64,000 nt of DNA from Cognatundibacterium curvum (GTDB taxonomy: Bacteria; Pseudomonadota; Gammaproteobacteria; Burkholderiales; Burkholderiaceae_D). Below, piece after piece: positions 52,211-60,605 of the stretch. The notes beneath the pieces were generated by a model. The model saw nothing but the letters and a program-made list of their open reading frames with translations, was not told the DNA's origin and made no database searches. Numbering within the stretch: the first letter of the stretch is position 1; every line of letters starts with the position of its first letter. The stretch spans positions 62,001 to 126,000 of the forward strand of contig NZ_JACOGD010000005.1 in NCBI RefSeq assembly GCF_014284235.1, given 5' to 3'. A program made the translations under genes and the position numbers.

Positions 52211-53176
52211 ATGAGTGTTCGTTTTCGTTTGCCTGTCGTGATGGCAGGTATTGCTGCTGTATTTGCGTTGTGTGTAGTCGCTGGTATCGCCTGGAACTGG
52301 GCGCCTGACCGCCCACTGCAGGACCTGACACAGCAATGGGCACCACCTCCTTCCCGTTTCATCGACGTAAATGGCTTATCCGTTCACATCCGCGATGAAG
52401 GGATTGCCGATGACCCTGTGCCGGTCTTGCTGATACACGGTACCTCATCCAGTCTGCATACCTGGGAAGGCTGGGTCAGTATTTTGAAAAAAGACCGGCG
52501 TGTGATCAGCATGGATTTACCCGGCTTTGGCCTGACCGGGCCGAATGCGGAACAGGACTACAGCAACGCCGCTTATACCCGCTTTATGCTGGATCTGATG
52601 GATCAGTTACATATTCGTAAGGCCGTCCTGGCTGGCAATTCGCTGGGCGGTGAAATCGCCTGGAACGTGGCGGTGGCGGCACCGCAGCGCGTCGATAAAC
52701 TGATACTGGTGGATGCAGCGGGTTATGCGTTTAAACCAATCTCGATTCCTGCCGGATTCCAGATTGCACGCATTCCGATTTTATCCTGGTTCATGGACCA
52801 TACCTTGCCCGCTTCCATGCTCGAAGAAAGCGTCAAAGATGTGTATGGCAATCCGGAAAAAGTCAGTCCCGCACTGCTGGCGCGTTACCGTGCGATGACG
52901 GTGCGCGCCGGTAACCGTGCCGCTTTGCGCAAGCGTATCCGTACCCTGAATCTGGGTGAAAATGCGGCCGATATTCAACGTATCCATGTGCCTACGCTGA
53001 TACTCTGGGGTGGCAAAGACAAACTGATCCCGCCTGAAAATGCAGCCTGGTTCGCACGTGATATCGTGCAGTCAAAACTCATCATGTTTGATGAACTGGG
53101 CCATGTGCCGCAAGAAGAAGCGCCATTCGTGACTGCCGCCGCCGCCAGAATTTTCCTGGCACGCGACACGCGCTGA
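52211..53176 (+). CDS. Membrane-anchored alpha/beta hydrolase
   Basis: A 321-residue alpha/beta-hydrolase with an N-terminal hydrophobic anchor (about 8-28). The catalytic triad is visible: nucleophile Ser in AGNSLGGEIAW, Asp in ILWGGKDKLIP, His in ELGHVPQEE; the oxyanion region is LIHGTSSSLHTW. A lipase, esterase or lactonase activity is possible. It stands alone between the GyrI-like gene and a TonB receptor. Substrate unknown. Confidence 0.88.
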   Translation: MSVRFRLPVVMAGIAAVFALCVVAGIAWNWAPDRPLQDLTQQWAPPPSRFIDVNGLSVHIRDEGIADDPVPVLLIHGTSSSLHTWEGWVSILKKDRRVISMDLPGFGLTGPNAEQDYSNAAYTRFMLDLMDQLHIRKAVLAGNSLGGEIAWNVAVAAPQRVDKLILVDAAGYAFKPISIPAGFQIARIPILSWFMDHTLPASMLEESVKDVYGNPEKVSPALLARYRAMTVRAGNRAALRKRIRTLNLGENAADIQRIHVPTLILWGGKDKLIPPENAAWFARDIVQSKLIMFDELGHVPQEEAPFVTAAAARIFLARDTR

Positions 53177-53325
53177 ACACGTAACAGCTTATATCTTTTA
53201 ACTATGTCGACATAAAAATAAGGTCGTTTGCAGACCACATCTGTGCCCGTATGATCTGTTATCCCTCATGCCTTGAAGCGCATGGCAACACAGATTCCAT
53301 ACTTAAATTTCAGCAGAAAGCACAG

Positions 53326-55734
53326 ATGAAGCCAGATACAACGACCCGCGTTACGACCGACGCCATTCCATTTTCCCGCTTGCAGTTATCGAGTCTGATT
53401 GCGACCCTGTTTATCACTGGCCTGAGCCCGGCCGCTTTCGCTCAGGTCAGCGCAGACAACGATGCAGCACAGGTGATTGTGACCGGTACCCGCAGCGTTA
53501 AACGCACCGTGTCTGATTCCGAAGCGCCGATTGATGTACTGAGCAATAAAGATTTGCAGAATACCGGTAGCCTGGAATTAGGAACCGCGCTCACTAAACT
53601 CTTGCCTTCACTGAATTTCCCGCGTCCGGCTGTCGCCGACGGTACTTCTTCTAACCGTCCGGCTCAGTTGCGCGGTTTGTCGCCGGATCAGACGCTGGTG
53701 CTGGTCAATGGCAAACGCTGGCATACTACAGCGGTAGTCAACGTGAATGGCACCGCCGGACGCGGTTCGGCACCGGCTGATCTGAATACTATCCCGGTAT
53801 CGGCGATTGAGCGGGTCGAAGTATTGCGTGATGGCGCTGCTGCGCAATACGGCTCGGATGCGATTGCTGGCGTGATTAATATCATCCTCAAAAAAGGCGC
53901 ACAAGGTGGTGAAATCCAGCTCGGTGGCGGACGTACCAGTCAGGGCGATGGCAATCAGCGCAGTATCAGCGCCAACTTTGGCACGCAGCTGGGCGACAAG
54001 GGCTGGGCACGCTGGACTGTGGAACAAAAACACCAGGGTGATACCAACCGCGCTGGTCCCGATTTGCGCAATCCTCTTGAACCCTTGTATGGCCGCGTGA
54101 ATCAGAAACAGGGTGATCCTGATCTCGAGCAAATCCAGTTCGGCGTGAATGCAGGTCTGGCATTAAGTGACGATCTGGAGTTATATGGCTTCCTGCAATA
54201 CAGCCAGCGCAAGACCGATGCCGCCGCTACCTGGCGCACTGCTTACAGCAGCGGCACCACACTGCGTTCGCCTTTGTACCCGCAAGGATTTTTGCCGAAT
54301 CTGGCGGCTAATAATGAAGACGTATCTGCGGTATTGGGTTTAAAAGGTAAGACCGCAGGCTGGCGCTGGGATACCAGCCTCAATAGCGGCAGCAATAGTT
54401 TCAGTCTGGATGTGAACAACACTGCAAACCTGAGTTTAGGTGCCGCCAGCCCGACCAGTTTTTACGCCGGTAAGCTGAAAAATACCCAGACTCTGCTGAA
54501 TCTGGATGCGGCCACCGATCTCGATATTCCTGGTTTGTCGAACCCGGCCACGCTGGCGCTGGGCACGGAATACCGGCGTGATCAGTATGCGATTTCTGCC
54601 GGTGAAGCGAATTCCTACAGCGGTAGCGGCGCCCAGGGTTTTTCTGGTTTTCAGCCTTCGAATGCAGGTAATTTCCAGCGCCATAACCTGTCCTTCTATG
54701 CGAATCTGGAAGCAGAAATTTCGCGCCAGCTCAGCGCCTCGGTGGCAGTCCGTCATGAAAACTACAGTGATTTTGGTAATGTGACTTCGGGCAAATTATC
54801 GGCGCGCTATGTCGTAGTGCCTGAACTGGCTTTCCGTGCCGCCGTGTCTAACGGCTTCCGCGCACCTTCACTGGCGCAGCAGAATTACACGATTTCCACC
54901 ACCAATCTGATCACCATTAATGGCAGCTCGCAGCTGGTTGATACCGGTACGTTTGGTGTCGCCACGGCTGCTGCTAAAGCGCTGGGTGCGAAACCCTTGC
55001 AGGCTGAAACCTCGCGCAATCTGAGTCTGGGTGCTGTGTGGCAACCAGCGCGTCAGGCTTCTTTGAGTGTGGATGCCTACCAGATAGATATCGATAAACG
55101 CATCCTGTATTCAGGTAATCTGGTGTTACCAGCCAGCCTGCAATCGGTACTCGCCAAGCAGGGCGTGCTGGTCGGCGCCGCGCGGTATTTTGCGAATGCT
55201 TTTGATACCCGCACCCGTGGCGTGGATGTAGTCGGCACCTATCAATGGCAACTGGCGGATAAAGACAGTCTGGGCCTGACCTTTGGCTATAACCGCAACA
55301 CGACCAGCGTCAGCGGCGTCGTTGCCAACCCTGATATCCTGACCCAAAATAATCTGACTCTGATCGATAAGCAAACTATAGAACGTGCCACCCTGAGCAG
55401 CCCGAAAGACAAACTCAGCCTGAGTGCTGACTATGCCAGCGGTGCCTGGAGCCTGCACACTCAGGTTACACGTTATGGAAGCTTTGTGTCGCCGCAAAAT
55501 AATCCTGCACTGGACCAGACTTACAGCGCGAACATTGTGGCCGATATCGCCGTCAGCTATCGTACCGGCCGCTGGAAACTCAGCGCGGGTATCGATAATC
55601 TGAACGACAAATATCCGGATAAAGTCACGTCCAACGGCAACCTGAACACCGGCGGCACATTGCCTTACAGCACCTTCTCTCCGTATGGTTTTAATGGCCG
55701 CTATCTGTACGCCAAAGCCAGCTACGCTTGGTAA
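53326..55734 (+). CDS. TonB-dependent receptor
   Basis: An 802-residue outer-membrane receptor. The start at 53326 is preferred because a good signal peptide follows (cleaved near AAFAQVSAD) and the 25 codons upstream add nothing. The plug carries QVIVTGTRSVKRTVSDSEAPIDVL (TonB-box-like region), LVNGKRWHTTAVVNVN and RVEVLRDGAAAQYGSDAIAGVINIILKKG; the barrel ends RYLYAKASYAW with an aromatic last residue. The RGLSPDQTLVLVNGKRWH form is seen in receptors of unknown, often organic, substrates. No transport partner lies beside it. Confidence 0.92.
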   Translation: MKPDTTTRVTTDAIPFSRLQLSSLIATLFITGLSPAAFAQVSADNDAAQVIVTGTRSVKRTVSDSEAPIDVLSNKDLQNTGSLELGTALTKLLPSLNFPRPAVADGTSSNRPAQLRGLSPDQTLVLVNGKRWHTTAVVNVNGTAGRGSAPADLNTIPVSAIERVEVLRDGAAAQYGSDAIAGVINIILKKGAQGGEIQLGGGRTSQGDGNQRSISANFGTQLGDKGWARWTVEQKHQGDTNRAGPDLRNPLEPLYGRVNQKQGDPDLEQIQFGVNAGLALSDDLELYGFLQYSQRKTDAAATWRTAYSSGTTLRSPLYPQGFLPNLAANNEDVSAVLGLKGKTAGWRWDTSLNSGSNSFSLDVNNTANLSLGAASPTSFYAGKLKNTQTLLNLDAATDLDIPGLSNPATLALGTEYRRDQYAISAGEANSYSGSGAQGFSGFQPSNAGNFQRHNLSFYANLEAEISRQLSASVAVRHENYSDFGNVTSGKLSARYVVVPELAFRAAVSNGFRAPSLAQQNYTISTTNLITINGSSQLVDTGTFGVATAAAKALGAKPLQAETSRNLSLGAVWQPARQASLSVDAYQIDIDKRILYSGNLVLPASLQSVLAKQGVLVGAARYFANAFDTRTRGVDVVGTYQWQLADKDSLGLTFGYNRNTTSVSGVVANPDILTQNNLTLIDKQTIERATLSSPKDKLSLSADYASGAWSLHTQVTRYGSFVSPQNNPALDQTYSANIVADIAVSYRTGRWKLSAGIDNLNDKYPDKVTSNGNLNTGGTLPYSTFSPYGFNGRYLYAKASYAW

Positions 55735-55754
55735 GCCGTAGCTGCGATAACGTC

Positions 55755-55784
55755 AGAAAAAAGCCGCTGATGCGGCTTTTTTCT
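55755..55784 (+). terminator. Intrinsic terminator after the TonB receptor gene
   Basis: The stem agaaaaaagccgc / gcggcttttttct has a 4-nt loop and a T-rich end. Confidence 0.85.
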
Positions 55785-55848
55785 TTACTGCTCTGCAACA
55801 GAAGATATTTAGTAGATTTAAAAATTATCGATAAACAGTAAATTTATA

Positions 55849-55876
55849 TTGAATTGCATATTTACTTTGCTAATAT
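55849..55876 (+). promoter_or_regulatory. Promoter of the DUF2975-HTH pair
   Basis: TTGAAT (55849-55854), a 16-bp spacer and TAATAT (55871-55876) lie in an AT-rich stretch. The start would be near 55883, inside the inverted repeat that follows. Confidence 0.5.
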
Positions 55877-55877
55877 G

Positions 55878-55904
55878 ACTCCATTTATTACATATAAATG
55901 GAGT
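55878..55904. promoter_or_regulatory. 10-bp inverted repeat covering the ribosome site of the DUF2975 gene
   Basis: Perfect arms actccattta (55878-55887) and taaatggagt (55895-55904) flank a 7-nt loop. The right arm contains the GGAG ribosome site 8 nt before the ATG, and the left arm overlaps the predicted transcription start. It could be the operator of the HTH protein encoded downstream, or an RNA hairpin masking the ribosome site. Confidence 0.6.
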
Positions 55905-55911
55905 TTGGCTC

Positions 55912-56481
55912 ATGTCTCTTACTTCTCGCCCTAAAGCGGCACATATCCGTCAATTAAGCCGCTATTTCCTGTGGCTCACTACACTGGTGATCTGTCTCGT
56001 GCCGCTGAGCACTTTAGGGTTTGTCGTGCAAATCTGGACGGCACCGCAAGGACAGCAAGGCATACTCAGTTTTCTCTCTCAAATCAGTCATTTTAAGGAA
56101 GTGATGGACCTGACACGGCAAGGGATAGCGCAGGAAGACCGATGGATGGCGACGACGTTTGTTTTGCTAAGCAGTGCCTGCCTGGTCTGGATTTTCATAC
56201 AGATCAACAACATGCTGAGTTTTTTCTATCAGGGTGAAATATTTAACCGACAGGCACTGCGTTGTGCACAGACTGGATTCTGGGTGTATCTCGCCTTGAC
56301 TTTGTGTGTCTATAGCTTGCAATTGATTGCGATTATTTCGACGAGCGGGTCAGCGCAACTATGGACAGACTTTGCAGATGCATTGTTTTCTGAGCTGGTG
56401 ATTTTGGGTATCGCTAAGCTGCTTGTTTGGGCTTTAGAAATCGGAACAGAGCTGAATGAAGATGCAGCACTGGTCATTTGA
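55912..56481 (+). CDS. DUF2975 membrane protein
   Basis: A 189-residue inner-membrane protein with four helices (about 18-40, 80-100, 120-143 and 157-176) and the DUF2975 layout, including IFIQINNMLSFFYQGEIFNRQALRCAQ between helices 2 and 3. Function unknown. The family is regularly encoded directly upstream of a small YozG-like HTH regulator, as here (9 bp gap), and the pair may be autoregulated. Confidence 0.85.
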   Translation: MSLTSRPKAAHIRQLSRYFLWLTTLVICLVPLSTLGFVVQIWTAPQGQQGILSFLSQISHFKEVMDLTRQGIAQEDRWMATTFVLLSSACLVWIFIQINNMLSFFYQGEIFNRQALRCAQTGFWVYLALTLCVYSLQLIAIISTSGSAQLWTDFADALFSELVILGIAKLLVWALEIGTELNEDAALVI

Positions 56482-56490
56482 GGAACAGTA

Positions 56491-56733
56491 ATGGCGATAA
56501 TTGTGAATCTGGACGTGGTACTTGCTCAACGTAAAATGCGACTCAATACACTGGCTGAAGCTGTGCAAATTACGCCGCAGAATCTATCGGTCTTAAAAAC
56601 GGGCAAGGCTAAAGCGATACGCTTTGATACCCTGGAAAAAATTTGTGAAGTTTTGCAGTGCCAGCCAGGCGATATCCTGGCTTATAGTCCGTCAGCATCA
56701 GACCATGAGAATTCAGACCCTAAAGAAAACTGA
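56491..56733 (+). CDS. Small XRE/YozG-like helix-turn-helix regulator
   Basis: An 80-residue Cro/C1-type DNA-binding protein. The helix-turn-helix is LAEAVQITPQNLSVLKTGKAKAIRFDTLEKICEVLQCQPGDIL, the typical YozG form. GAGGAA precedes the ATG. It probably represses its own operon; the inverted repeat at 55878-55904 is a candidate site. The C-terminal tail is short and acidic. Confidence 0.9.
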   Translation: MAIIVNLDVVLAQRKMRLNTLAEAVQITPQNLSVLKTGKAKAIRFDTLEKICEVLQCQPGDILAYSPSASDHENSDPKEN

Positions 56734-56801
56734 TCTGTATTCAGTAGCTTCATTTATGCGATCATCAATACTCACAGCTTTTTATCTTCACGGAGGATGG
56801 T

Positions 56802-58193
56802 ATGGCGCGCGCATTGCTGGAGCAGTTGTGGACACAGGCAGGAGCGGATGTTGATTTTTGTCAGCGCCTGCAATTCACTGGAAGTGATATCCAGTTACCG
56901 TCGACTTTTGCGGTTGGTACGCTGGCTTCGGCCAGTATTGCGGCACAGGCACTGGCGGCGCAGCAGCTATGGGAAACGCGTGGCGGTGTAGAGCAGCAAA
57001 TCCGTGTCGACCAGCGTCATGCTTTGGCGATGTTTCGTAGCGAACGCTATCTGCGTATCGATGGCCAGGTGCCTGAGGATACCTGGAGTCCGCTGACCGG
57101 CTACTATCCGACCGGTGATGGTCGCTGGATACAGCTGCATACTAACTTTCCGCATCACAGCGCCGGCGTTTTGCAGATATTGGACAGTGCTGCGACACGG
57201 GAAGCGGTGGCGGCTGCCATTTTGCGCTGGAAGGCAGAGGAATTGGAAGCGGTGTTAGCGCAGGCGGGTATGTGCGCTGCCATGATACGCACTGAGCAAG
57301 AATGGGCGCAGCATCCGCAGGCGCAGGCCATTGCAGCTTTACCCGTAGTTGAAATTCGCCGTATCGGCGATGCGCCAGTACAGCGTTTGCCATCTGCCAC
57401 CCGCCCTTTGTTGGGGATTCGGGTACTGGATTTATCACGTGTGATTGCGGCACCGGTGGCAGCCCGTACGCTGGCGCAGCATGGTGCCGATGTGCTCGCG
57501 GTCGGTGCTGCCCATTTGCCGGAAATTCCCTTGCTGGTGATGGATACCGGGCGCGGTAAACTTAATACCCGCATCGATTTACGCAGCACACCAGGACTGC
57601 AGCAAATGGCACAGCTGATGCAACATGCCGACGTATTCCTGCAAGCTTATCGTCCAGGTGCACTGGCACAGTTTGGATTAGATGCAGAAACCCTGGCGGC
57701 ACGTTATCCCGGCATCGTGGTGGTTGGTTTGTCGGCCTATGGACAGCAGGGGCCATGGTCGCACAGACGTGGTTTTGACAGTCTGGTGCAGTCGGCCAGC
57801 GGGATCGCGGATACGGAGGGGCAGGCTGCACCTCTGAGCGGACCTGGCAAGCTGCCATGTCAGGCACTGGATCATGCGACTGGTTATCTGGCAGCATTCG
57901 CTACGATGATCGCTTTACAGCGCAGAGCGACCGAGGGCGGCAGCTGGCAGGTCCGTGTATCACTGGCCCAGACCGGGCAATTGCTGCAATCCCTGCCCAG
58001 ACAGACCCTGAACACTCAAGACGCCGAGTTATCGGCCGCAGAGATTGCTGCGTATTCTGAAATCACTACATCTGGCTTCGGTCAGATGCAGGCGATCCGA
58101 CCGGTGGAACACATGCCGGCTTGTCAGCCTTACTTTTTCCTGCCAGCGATGCCACGTGGTACCCACTTACCAAAATGGGGGCAGGGTATATAA
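56802..58193 (+). CDS. CaiB/BaiF family III CoA-transferase with apparent permuted domain order
   Basis: A 463-residue protein. The usual N-terminal CoA-transferase III motif RPLLGIRVLDLSRVIAAPVAARTLAQHGADV appears only at about residue 205, followed by DVFLQAYRPGALAQFGLD, VVGLSAYGQQGPW and ALDHATGYLAAFA, which contains the likely catalytic Asp. The first 200 residues hold what is usually C-terminal: YYPTGDGRWIQLHTNF, then LRWKAEELEAVLAQAGMCAAMIRTEQEWAQHPQ. GGAGG precedes the ATG. It transfers CoA between acyl groups if active; the substrate is unknown. No partner gene is adjacent. Confidence 0.8.
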   Translation: MARALLEQLWTQAGADVDFCQRLQFTGSDIQLPSTFAVGTLASASIAAQALAAQQLWETRGGVEQQIRVDQRHALAMFRSERYLRIDGQVPEDTWSPLTGYYPTGDGRWIQLHTNFPHHSAGVLQILDSAATREAVAAAILRWKAEELEAVLAQAGMCAAMIRTEQEWAQHPQAQAIAALPVVEIRRIGDAPVQRLPSATRPLLGIRVLDLSRVIAAPVAARTLAQHGADVLAVGAAHLPEIPLLVMDTGRGKLNTRIDLRSTPGLQQMAQLMQHADVFLQAYRPGALAQFGLDAETLAARYPGIVVVGLSAYGQQGPWSHRRGFDSLVQSASGIADTEGQAAPLSGPGKLPCQALDHATGYLAAFATMIALQRRATEGGSWQVRVSLAQTGQLLQSLPRQTLNTQDAELSAAEIAAYSEITTSGFGQMQAIRPVEHMPACQPYFFLPAMPRGTHLPKWGQGI

Positions 58194-58208
58194 AGTAGCG
58201 GGTCTGGC

Positions 58209-58763
58209 CTAATGGATGTGGGCCACGATCTGTTTGAATTCGCGGTCTATCTGTTCGGGGTGGGCGCTGCGTGTGATCACAGGTTCAGAAAAGGCAGCGC
58301 GGATTGCAGCTTCATCGGGCAAGAGTTTGACGTGCCAGTGTATCAGTCGCAGGCCTGCATCTTTACAGGCCTTGGTTTTTTGAAAGTCAGTTTCGTGACG
58401 ATGTGCATTGCCGTTGCCATCATTCAGTTCTATGACTGCCAGCACAGAAAAATCTTTTTTGCAGATCACGTAGTCAAAACTCAGCTGATTAATACGCTGA
58501 TGCCATTCCAGCAAATTAGCCCCCTTTTTCACACCAAGTATGCGTGACATCTGTACCTGGGTCAGCACGATATGCTCGGGTAAAGCAGTCGTCAGGCGGT
58601 GAAATAAAATCTGTTCTGCGGCACCAAGCGGACGCCGTACGTAATAAGGCCAGTTCGTATCAGCAAGCTCAGGTTGCTCTTGTTTGCGCAGCAGACGGCT
58701 GGCTATCCACATCAACAGCAGCAGCGTCAGGGTAAAAGCAAGGTATTTCACAATACACTCCAA
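58209..58763 (-). CDS. DUF2726 protein with N-terminal membrane anchor
   Basis: A 184-residue protein with one N-terminal transmembrane helix (LAFTLTLLLLMWIASRLL) and a DUF2726 domain (about 45-165): LGAAEQILFHRLTTALP, then FDYVICKKDFSVLAVIELND and KTKACKDAGLRLIHWHV. The fold resembles restriction-endonuclease-like nucleases (Asp and Glu-Leu-Asn positions), but activity is unproven. It converges on the CoA-transferase gene. Confidence 0.82.
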   Translation of the reverse strand: MECIVKYLAFTLTLLLLMWIASRLLRKQEQPELADTNWPYYVRRPLGAAEQILFHRLTTALPEHIVLTQVQMSRILGVKKGANLLEWHQRINQLSFDYVICKKDFSVLAVIELNDGNGNAHRHETDFQKTKACKDAGLRLIHWHVKLLPDEAAIRAAFSEPVITRSAHPEQIDREFKQIVAHIH

Positions 58764-58779
58764 TCCCGAGTTAGTTAAA

Positions 58780-59010
58780 TAAAAGACATTTGATGCATAT
58801 TGAACTATTGCTAACTAATTGGCAATGTCAATATTGCAATAATCTCTATTTTTCAAAAAAATATTTCAACTTTTCTTTTGAATATTTGTTTTTTATGAGG
58901 TTTTTAAGGAATGGATATGACTGTTTGCCATATTTAATACGTATTTATGCGTATTTCAGGGTGGTTGTGAATTTGTGGTGAAAATGATAAAAAGATAATT
59001 TTATCTGCTT
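58780..59010. other. AT-rich intergenic stretch
   Basis: Between the DUF2726 gene and the deiminase gene the sequence is strongly AT-rich with several ATTG...CAAT inverted pairs (for example ttggcaatgtcaatattgcaat near 58820) and an agataatttatct-like hairpin near 58992. No supported gene was found here. Confidence 0.6.
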
Positions 59011-59034
59011 GATTCAGAAGGAGGATTGCTGAAT

Positions 59035-59142
59035 ATGAGCGGTGTGCGATCAGGGAAAATCCAGAGCCAGACGCAAACTTCGCTGTGTGCCCCGGTGCAG
59101 CCGGGACCACATATCAGCCTATGCAGTATGGAGAGGAGGTGA
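59035..59142 (+). CDS. Possible 35-residue small protein with strong ribosome site
   Basis: An ATG at 59035 lies 10 nt after AAGGAGG and opens a 35-codon frame (begins MSGVRSGKIQS, ends CSMERR). The end of this frame overlaps a second perfect ribosome site (GAGGAGGTGA, 59133-59142) that is followed by a GTG and only eight codons. No similarity is recognised. Two optimal ribosome sites in an otherwise empty region suggest either real small proteins or remains of a lost gene. Confidence 0.25.
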   Translation: MSGVRSGKIQSQTQTSLCAPVQPGPHISLCSMERR

Positions 59143-59214
59143 ATTGCTGTGTTACACAAAGATAAGACCAGTTAACACTTGGTGCAGGGTAGTATGCAGG
59201 CTCCGGAGCTAAAT

Positions 59215-59338
59215 AAATCCAGCGACAACTGCTTGTGCGTTCTGCTTGTCCGGGGGCTGACATATGGCCGTAATTATCCGTAAGGTGGCAGACTGCATGC
59301 ATTGCTGCAGTCTGCACATGTCAGTTTCAGCTTGCTAT
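59215..59338 (-). pseudogene. Broken C-terminal fragment of an alpha/beta hydrolase gene
   Basis: On the minus strand this segment encodes MQTAAMHAVCHLTDNYGHMS and continues to QAER, matching residues MQAAAPHAVCHILDDCGHMS to QAER of the intact hydrolase at 61456-62187 (18 of 27 identical). At DNA level the match runs from 59215-59338 to 61502-61625. A 1-nt deletion after the QAER codons shifts the frame. It begins directly at the stop codon of the deiminase gene. It retains the catalytic His region (GHMS) but nothing else of the enzyme. Confidence 0.7.
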
Positions 59339-60490
59339 TTCGTGTTGTGTCGCGCAATGGATACCGCCACCACCCCAGGCGATAGGATCGATATTGAGCA
59401 TGACGATTTTTCTCTCAGGATACAGGCCTGCCAGCGCAGAACGTGCAGCCTCATCCGCGCTACGGTCACCGAATTCCGGACACAGGACCGCACCGTTGAG
59501 CAGGTAGAAATTGATATAGCCTGCCGCAAAATCCTTACTGGAAAACTCAGGCCGTATCTGCGCCGGTGGACTCAGGGTTGTGATTTGCAAACGCTGATTA
59601 TTCACATCGGTCGCATTGCGCAGTATATCCAGATGACGGCGCGTGAGGGCATAATCATAGTGCGCAGTATCTTGTTCCAGATTGGCGACTACCACCCCGG
59701 GCCGTATGAAACGTGCATAAAAATCGGTGTGGCCATCGGTGATGTCTTTACCCGCTATGCCAGGCAGCCAGATCACTTTACGTATGCCTAGCGTGGCCAG
59801 CAATTCAGCTTCGGCTTCTGCTTTGCTCCAGCCGGGATTGCGGTTGGAATTCAATACACAGCTCTCAGTAATGATAGCCGTGCCCTGACCATCCACTTCT
59901 ATGCCGCCACCTTCGAGCACTAATCTGCTGCGTAGCATAGGTAACTGACTGTTACTGCTCATGGTGGCAGCGACGGTCGCATCCTGCTCATGACGCTGCT
60001 TATTGCCCCAGCCATTAAAATTGAAACTGATTGCACGTCGCTGACCCTTGCGATTGCGCACAGTCAGGCAGCCTGTATCCCGTATCCACAAATCATCCGA
60101 TGCGGCGATGACTAATTGTATGCGTGGGTCAAGTTTAGCCTTTGCTGCAGCCAGATTCGCAGGGCTGACGATGACTTTGAGTGCTTCGAACTGGATGATG
60201 GCATTCGCAATTCTGGCTAAGGCATCCTGTACCGGCGTCAGCATACGGCTACCCCAGATATCTGCAGAAACATTGAAACTCATCCAGCTGCACAGGTGTC
60301 TGTCTCCTTCGTCCGGCAGCAGCCAGTCTGGCTGTATTGCGACAGGCTGCTGCGGGTCCGGTGTTGCTGCGGCCGCGTCACTGCCACCACCACAGGCGCT
60401 GAGTGCAGCGGGCGCAATGGCGCTGCTTGCCAGCATTGAAATAAAGCGCATGAATTGACGGCGGGTAGGGGGTTGGTAAATTGTTGGCAT
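59327..60490 (-). CDS. Exported agmatine deiminase / peptidyl-arginine deiminase family protein
   Basis: A 387-residue protein of the porphyromonas-type peptidyl-arginine deiminase / agmatine deiminase family, which hydrolyses guanidino groups to ureido plus ammonia. The family motifs are present: DDLWIRDTG, FNFNGWGNKQ, LEGGGIEVDGQGT, GHTDFYARF, and the catalytic Cys in GGGGIHCATQ near the C-terminus. Unlike cytoplasmic agmatine deiminases it starts with a twin-arginine signal (TRRQFMRFISML) and a lipobox-like ALSACGGG, so it is probably exported and may be lipid-anchored. It is divergent from a LysR regulator (115-bp gap). Confidence 0.9.
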   Translation of the reverse strand: MPTIYQPPTRRQFMRFISMLASSAIAPAALSACGGGSDAAAATPDPQQPVAIQPDWLLPDEGDRHLCSWMSFNVSADIWGSRMLTPVQDALARIANAIIQFEALKVIVSPANLAAAKAKLDPRIQLVIAASDDLWIRDTGCLTVRNRKGQRRAISFNFNGWGNKQRHEQDATVAATMSSNSQLPMLRSRLVLEGGGIEVDGQGTAIITESCVLNSNRNPGWSKAEAEAELLATLGIRKVIWLPGIAGKDITDGHTDFYARFIRPGVVVANLEQDTAHYDYALTRRHLDILRNATDVNNQRLQITTLSPPAQIRPEFSSKDFAAGYINFYLLNGAVLCPEFGDRSADEAARSALAGLYPERKIVMLNIDPIAWGGGGIHCATQHEIAS

Positions 60491-60605
60491 AAGAAAGTGC
60501 AGAGAAAGTTATCGATACGCTGAAGAACCTAAAAAGGATATTCGATTTGATATTTGAAGAAAATTGATATTAACTGCAGCTATTAATCAGTTTTATTCAT
60601 GAATT

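Noticed and set aside
59264-59791. 175-codon plus-strand ORF overlapping the deiminase end
   Set aside because: It covers the hydrolase fragment and is antisense to the deiminase C-terminus, whose catalytic Cys motif is in the other frame.
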